Source: Nitrospirota bacterium | Lineage (GTDB): Bacteria; Nitrospirota; Nitrospiria; Nitrospirales; UBA8639 | Direction of reading: 5' to 3' | Assembly: GCA_003233615.1 (NCBI GenBank) | Contig: QIMB01000053.1 | Span: 1-7,315, forward strand | DNA length: 7,315 bases | Shown: positions 5,890 through 7,315 of the stretch, in pieces | Position numbering within the stretch: the first letter of the stretch is position 1 | Layout of the letters: the number at the start of each line of letters is the position of its first letter | Translations under genes and position numbers: made by a program | The notes under the pieces: generated by a model | What the model was told of the DNA's origin: nothing | What the model saw: the letters and a program-made list of their open reading frames with translations, nothing else | Database searches by the model: none

Positions 5890-7315
5890 ATGGCATTGCA
5901 TCCTGATTTCCCAAGTAATCCTTACATTGTTCTTGATCCGGCAATTCGCTGGTTCCCAGGGGATGATCTCTTTCGGGAACTGGGTAGGCAGAAGTTGTTG
6001 CCCCCTCTTGTTGAAAACATCCGCCAGCAAGTCAAGGAATGGCGAGACAAGAATTATGAGGGGGCTACGGCCACCAGCAAAGCCCTTCTAATCTGGTGGT
6101 TTAAAAGCGAGCATCTGATACCCAAGGCCGATGGCTCTACCTTTAATTTTCGGTATTACTTCGCACAGCGCGAGGCGGTTGAAACCGTTATTTATCTCTA
6201 CGATGTGGTGCAGGCCAAGGATAAATATGACCTGATGCGCTTTGATTCCTCTGGCGGCGTTTCCGCCGGGATGTTTCCCGAAGACTGGTTGCGGGTGGTG
6301 ATCAAGATGGCAACCGGGGCCGGGAAAACTAAGGTGATGAGCCTGATTCTCACCTGGTGCTACTTCCACAAGCTGTATGAACCGGAATCACAACTCGCCC
6401 GGAATTTTCTGGTTATCACCCCAAATATCATTGTGCTGGATCGTATTCGGCATGACTTTGACGGGTTGAAGATTTTCTATGAAGACCCGTTGCTTCCCGA
6501 TAACGGATATGAAGGTCAGAACTGGCACGATGATTTTCAACTCACCTTGCATATTCAGGATAAGGTTCACGTGACCCATCCGTTAGGTAATATCTTTTTG
6601 ACCAACATTCACCGGGTGTATTCCGGGAACGAAACCATTCCGTCTCCTGATGATGAGGACACCATGGATTATTTTCTCGGCGGAAGGCCGGTCAGTAAGA
6701 CCACGGACAACAAGGTTGATCTGGGCGTGATCATTCGGGAGATTGATGAGCTGGTGGTTTTGAATGATGAGGCCCATCATGTTCATGATGAACGTATGGC
6801 ATGGTTTAAATCTATTCAGGACATCCACAATAAACTTAGGCAGAAGGATCATTTTCTTTCCCTTCAAATAGACGTGACGGCTACGCCACGTCACAACAAC
6901 GGGGCCATCTTTGTTCAGACGGTTAGTGATTATCCGCTTGTGGAGGCTATATCGCAGAACGTGGTGAAGCATCCCGTCCTGCCTGATGCGGCAAGTCGAG
7001 CTAAGCTGGTCGAGCAGCAGTCCTCAAAGTTCACCGAACGGTACGAAGATTATTTGCATTTGGGCGTGGAGGAATGGCGCAAAGCTTATGAGGAACATAG
7101 GAAGGTAGGGAAAAAGGCCATTCTCTTTGTGATGACGGATGACACCACCAATTGCGATGAAGTGGCTGAATGGCTCGAACACACCTACCAGGATTTTCAG
7201 GGAGCTGTGTTAACCATTCACACCAATAAGTCAGGGGATATATCGGAGAGCAAGAAAGGCAAGGATAAAGAGGAGTTGAATCGCTTACGGGAACAGGCCA
7301 ATAAAATTGATGATT
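5890..7315 (+). CDS. res: Res-like DEAD/DEAH superfamily 2 helicase, type III restriction subunit (3'-partial)
   Basis: The frame is open from ATG 5890 to the window end (475 codons); the C-terminus is outside. The start MALHPDFPSNPYIVLDPAIR is followed by a roughly 130-residue N-terminal region with YYFAQREAVETVIYL, the Q-motif-like entry to the helicase. Walker A is ATGAGKT (141-147, K146), with NFLVITPNIIVLDRI downstream as motif Ia. Motif II is DEAH (293-296) in VVLNDEAHH, and motif III is VTATP (329-333). A second RecA-like domain begins at KKAILFVMTDD (408-418). These mark an ATP-driven DNA translocase of the ResIII type (PF04851). In type III systems Res binds Mod, moves along DNA using ATP and carries a C-terminal nuclease, which cannot be seen here, so cleavage is inferred from family and context. 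From memory, similar proteins are about 900-1000 residues and sit beside Mod-like methyltransferases. It starts 9 bases after the preceding stop without a clear Shine-Dalgarno (CTCTTTTAAATCGTTATT), so its translation probably depends on coupling. Confidence 0.9.
   Translation, partial: MALHPDFPSNPYIVLDPAIRWFPGDDLFRELGRQKLLPPLVENIRQQVKEWRDKNYEGATATSKALLIWWFKSEHLIPKADGSTFNFRYYFAQREAVETVIYLYDVVQAKDKYDLMRFDSSGGVSAGMFPEDWLRVVIKMATGAGKTKVMSLILTWCYFHKLYEPESQLARNFLVITPNIIVLDRIRHDFDGLKIFYEDPLLPDNGYEGQNWHDDFQLTLHIQDKVHVTHPLGNIFLTNIHRVYSGNETIPSPDDEDTMDYFLGGRPVSKTTDNKVDLGVIIREIDELVVLNDEAHHVHDERMAWFKSIQDIHNKLRQKDHFLSLQIDVTATPRHNNGAIFVQTVSDYPLVEAISQNVVKHPVLPDAASRAKLVEQQSSKFTERYEDYLHLGVEEWRKAYEEHRKVGKKAILFVMTDDTTNCDEVAEWLEHTYQDFQGAVLTIHTNKSGDISESKKGKDKEELNRLREQANKIDD

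Noticed and set aside
5708..6091. Plus-strand open frame of 127 codons bridging the unknown gene and the helicase
   Set aside because: It overlaps two better supported genes in another frame, and its translation has no recognisable domain.
1..7315. tRNA or rRNA genes, CRISPR arrays, insertion sequences or integrases
   Set aside because: I found no cloverleaf, spaced repeats, transposase motifs or terminal inverted repeats in the window.

Overview
The window looks like a bacterial chromosome of moderate GC content. Two housekeeping genes of one-carbon and pantothenate metabolism (folD, panB) are followed, after a gap of about 340 bases, by a four-gene cassette resembling a type III restriction-modification system. 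All recognisable genes lie on the + strand. The organism cannot be fixed from the sequence. The folD-panB pairing and an intergenic heptamer repeat of the CGTGAAG/CGTAAAG type remind me of Nitrospira-like genomes, but that is a weak inference.

Region 1 (1-1598) holds folD, cut at its 5' end by the window edge, then panB. folD is split between two reading frames by an exact 10-base tandem duplication at 291-310. The two halves otherwise encode a normal FolD. FolD interconverts folate one-carbon units and supplies 5,10-methylene-THF, the cofactor PanB uses to hydroxymethylate ketoisovalerate, so their adjacency makes metabolic sense. panB is intact and ends before a heptamer repeat and a terminator-like hairpin.

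Region 2 (1599-1934) is intergenic. It carries the repeat and hairpin, a weak candidate promoter and the ribosome binding site of the next operon.

Region 3 (1935-7315) is a tight operon: a beta-class DNA methyltransferase of the Mod type (741 aa); a two-domain protein with a winged-helix/Panacea-like N-terminus and a C-terminal DUF488 domain (296 aa); an uncharacterised protein of 276 aa; and a Res-like superfamily 2 helicase that runs off the window end. Spacings are 2 bases, a 4-base ATGA overlap and 9 bases, so the two accessory proteins are probably made together with Mod and the helicase. The simplest reading is a restriction-modification or related anti-phage system whose two extra subunits have no assigned role. 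The uncharacterised protein carries two matches to the bacterial sliding-clamp binding motif (QLSLF internally and QMALF at the extreme C-terminus), which suggests a link to replicating DNA. The target-recognition part of the methyltransferase and the uncharacterised gene are AT-richer than the surrounding core, consistent with modular exchange.
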